Below, piece by piece: positions 4,440 to 6,063 of a DNA stretch of 6,063 nt (positions are counted from its first letter, which is position 1; every line of letters begins with the position of its first letter). The DNA lies in contig JAJYYT010000136.1 of the NCBI GenBank assembly GCA_021800645.1, forward strand, positions 1 through 6,063. Reading direction: 5' to 3'. The DNA comes from Actinomycetes bacterium. Lineage in GTDB: Bacteria; Actinomycetota; Acidimicrobiia; Acidimicrobiales; RAAP-2. Made by a program: the position numbers and the translations under genes. The notes under the pieces were generated by a model. It searched no databases. It saw only the letters and a list, made by a program, of their open reading frames with translations, and had not been told where the DNA came from.

Positions 4440-6063
4440 ATGACCGAGGAGCGACCAGCCCGACCTGCGCCCTGGATGATGCGCACCTACTCCGGCCACT
4501 CCAGCGCGCGCGCCTCCAACGAGCTCTACCGCACCAACCTGGCAAAGGGGCAGACCGGCCTGTCGATCGCCTTCGACCTGCCGACCCAGACCGGTTACGA
4601 CCCCGACGCCCCCGAGGCTGCAGGGGAGGTGGGCAGGGTCGGCGTGCCGGTGGTGCACCTCGGCCACATGCGCGAGCTCATGGCGGGCATCCCGGTCGCC
4701 GAGATGAACACGTCGATGACCATCAACGCCACCGCCGCGTGGCTGCTCGGCCTCTACGTCGCGTACGCACGCGAGCAGGGGGTCGCCGCGCACGAGCTCC
4801 AGGGCACGACGCAGAACGACATCCTGAAGGAGTACCTGAGCCGCGGCACCTTCATCTTCCCCCCCGGCCCGAGCCTGCGGCTCACCGTCGACACGATCGC
4901 GTACACGCTCCGGCACGTGCCCAAGTGGAACCCGGTCAACGTCTGCAGCTACCACCTCCAGGAGGCAGGAGCCACGCCGGTCCAGGAGATCGCCTACGCG
5001 CTGTCGAGCGCGATCGGGATCCTCGACGCGGTGCGGGGCTCGGGAAAGGTGGCGCCCGACGAGCTTCCCGAGGTGGTCGGCCGGATCAGCTTCTTCGTCA
5101 ACTCCGGTGTCCGCTTCGTCGAGGAGACCTGCAAGATGCGGGCGTTCGCTCGGATGTGGGACCGGATCTGCCTCGAGCGCTACGGCGTGACGGATCCCCG
5201 GCTCCGGCGGTTCCGCTACGGAGTCCAGGTGAACTCGCTCGGGCTCACCGAGCAGCAGCCCGAGAACAACGTGGCGCGTATCGTGCTCGAGACCCTCGGC
5301 GCCACGCTCTCGGCGAGCGCCCGCGCCCGCGCCATCCAGCTCCCGGCGTGGAACGAGGCGCTCGGTCTCCCGCGACCGTGGGACCAGCAGTGGTCGCTTC
5401 GGATCCAGCAGATCCTCGCCTACGAGTCCGACCTCCTCGAGCACGGCGACATCTTCGAGGGCTCCGCGGCGATCGAGGCGAAGACCGCGTCCCTCGTCGA
5501 AGCCGCCGACGCGGAGCTCGACGACGTGCTGTCGCTCGGAGGGGCGTTCGAGGCGATCGAGGAGCTGAAGGCACGCCTCGTGCGCAGCCAGGCCGAGCGC
5601 CTCGCGCGGATCGAGTCGGGCGAGCAGAAGGTCGTCGGGGTCAACTGCTTCACCGAGACCGAGCCCTCGCCGCTCACTGCGGGCGCGGGCACGGCTGCCG
5701 GGGCCGGCGCGGTGCTGAAGGTCGACCCGGCCGCAGCGCACCAGCTGCAAGAGGACGTCAGGGCGTGGCGTGCCGGGAGGGATGCAGGTGCCGTGCGACG
5801 CGCGATCGACGAGTTGCGGCGCGTCGCGGCGGACCCGGCTGCCAACGTCATGGAGCCGACCATCGCGCTCGCCCTCGCCGGAGGGACGACCGGCGAGTGG
5901 GCAGGGGCCCTCCGGGAGGTCTTCGGCGAGTACAGGGCGCCGACCGGTCTGGCCGGTGTGTCCGGTGGCCGGCGCCGCACGCGCGGGGCTGCGAGCCGGG
6001 CCCCGCGCGCCGGCGCGGCGAACGGCCGCCTGGCCGCGCAGGCGGTGCGGGCCTTCAGCGCGG
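4440..6063 (+). CDS. meaA: Coenzyme-B12-dependent acyl-CoA mutase, MeaA / ethylmalonyl-CoA mutase-like (truncated by window edge)
   Basis: The 541 visible residues form the substrate-binding TIM-barrel domain of a methylmalonyl-CoA mutase-family enzyme of MeaA type, which in the ethylmalonyl-CoA pathway converts ethylmalonyl-CoA to methylsuccinyl-CoA by radical carbon rearrangement. Motifs: RTYSGHSSARASN (15-27), GLSIAFDLPTQTGYD (40-54), NTSMTINATAAW (90-101), GTTQNDILKEYLSRGT (122-137), SYHLQEAGATPVQE (170-183), VQVNSLGLTEQQPENN (262-277), PAWNEALGLPRPWDQQ (302-317) and VVGVNCFTETEPSPL (398-412). By spacing, Tyr17, Arg135 and His172 match Tyr89, Arg207 and His244 of methylmalonyl-CoA mutase; Tyr and Arg fit a dicarboxylic acyl-CoA substrate rather than isobutyryl-CoA (Phe/Gln). 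After EVFGEYRAPTG (493-503) comes an Arg/Ala-rich linker; the DxHxxG B12-binding domain lies beyond the edge. The ATG lies 14 nt after the dehydrogenase stop, with no clear Shine-Dalgarno. Isobutyryl- or other acyl-CoA mutases are less likely alternatives. Confidence 0.9.
   Translation, partial: MTEERPARPAPWMMRTYSGHSSARASNELYRTNLAKGQTGLSIAFDLPTQTGYDPDAPEAAGEVGRVGVPVVHLGHMRELMAGIPVAEMNTSMTINATAAWLLGLYVAYAREQGVAAHELQGTTQNDILKEYLSRGTFIFPPGPSLRLTVDTIAYTLRHVPKWNPVNVCSYHLQEAGATPVQEIAYALSSAIGILDAVRGSGKVAPDELPEVVGRISFFVNSGVRFVEETCKMRAFARMWDRICLERYGVTDPRLRRFRYGVQVNSLGLTEQQPENNVARIVLETLGATLSASARARAIQLPAWNEALGLPRPWDQQWSLRIQQILAYESDLLEHGDIFEGSAAIEAKTASLVEAADAELDDVLSLGGAFEAIEELKARLVRSQAERLARIESGEQKVVGVNCFTETEPSPLTAGAGTAAGAGAVLKVDPAAAHQLQEDVRAWRAGRDAGAVRRAIDELRRVAADPAANVMEPTIALALAGGTTGEWAGALREVFGEYRAPTGLAGVSGGRRRTRGAASRAPRAGAANGRLAAQAVRAFSA

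Noticed and set aside
4416..5750. Long open frame on the minus strand (about 444 codons) opposite the mutase gene.
   Set aside because: It lies antisense to a clearly recognisable mutase; the translation is Arg/Glu/Asp/His-rich with no motif, as expected for the complement of GC-rich codons.

Overview
The window is very GC-rich with strong G/C bias at third codon positions, GTG and TTG starts, and protein families (MeaA-type mutase, FadB2/PaaH-like dehydrogenase, cyclophilins with a 'PPPMxIDP' lead-in) that point to a high-GC actinomycete. A deep lineage such as Acidimicrobiia is a guess from family resemblance, not something the sequence proves.

Layout, left to right. (1) 1-436, minus: the N-terminal 145 codons of aspartate kinase (lysC), running off the left edge. 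(2) 437-486: a 50-bp divergent promoter region in which both genes carry a TANCGT -10-like box exactly 8 nt before a GTG start, suggesting leaderless transcripts in both directions. (3) 487-2757, plus: a tight three-gene operon (gaps of 4 and 8 nt) encoding a membrane-anchored extracytoplasmic cyclophilin, a cytosolic cyclophilin paralogue, and a probable lipoprotein with an SGNH-hydrolase-like domain whose usual catalytic Asp is missing. (4) 2767-2790: a perfect 11-bp hairpin between convergent genes, probably a bidirectional terminator. (5) 2772-3476, minus: a peptidase S51/class-I glutamine-amidotransferase-like protein in which the nucleophile Ser is replaced by Gly. (6) 3477-3573: a second divergent intergenic region. 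(7) 3574-6063, plus: a 3-hydroxybutyryl-CoA dehydrogenase followed 14 nt later by a MeaA/ethylmalonyl-CoA mutase-like coenzyme-B12 mutase that runs off the right edge before its B12-binding domain.

Functionally there are three blocks: amino-acid biosynthesis (lysC), a protein-folding/cell-envelope cluster (two cyclophilins plus lipoprotein), and a C4/C5 acyl-CoA pair fitting the ethylmalonyl-CoA pathway or related supply of butyryl/methylmalonyl-type CoA esters. I see no mobile element, CRISPR array, tRNA/rRNA or riboswitch. Most of the window is ordinary chromosomal core. The points most worth checking are the shared leaderless promoter geometry, the two enzyme-like proteins with altered catalytic residues, and the cyclophilin-cyclophilin-SGNH lipoprotein operon.
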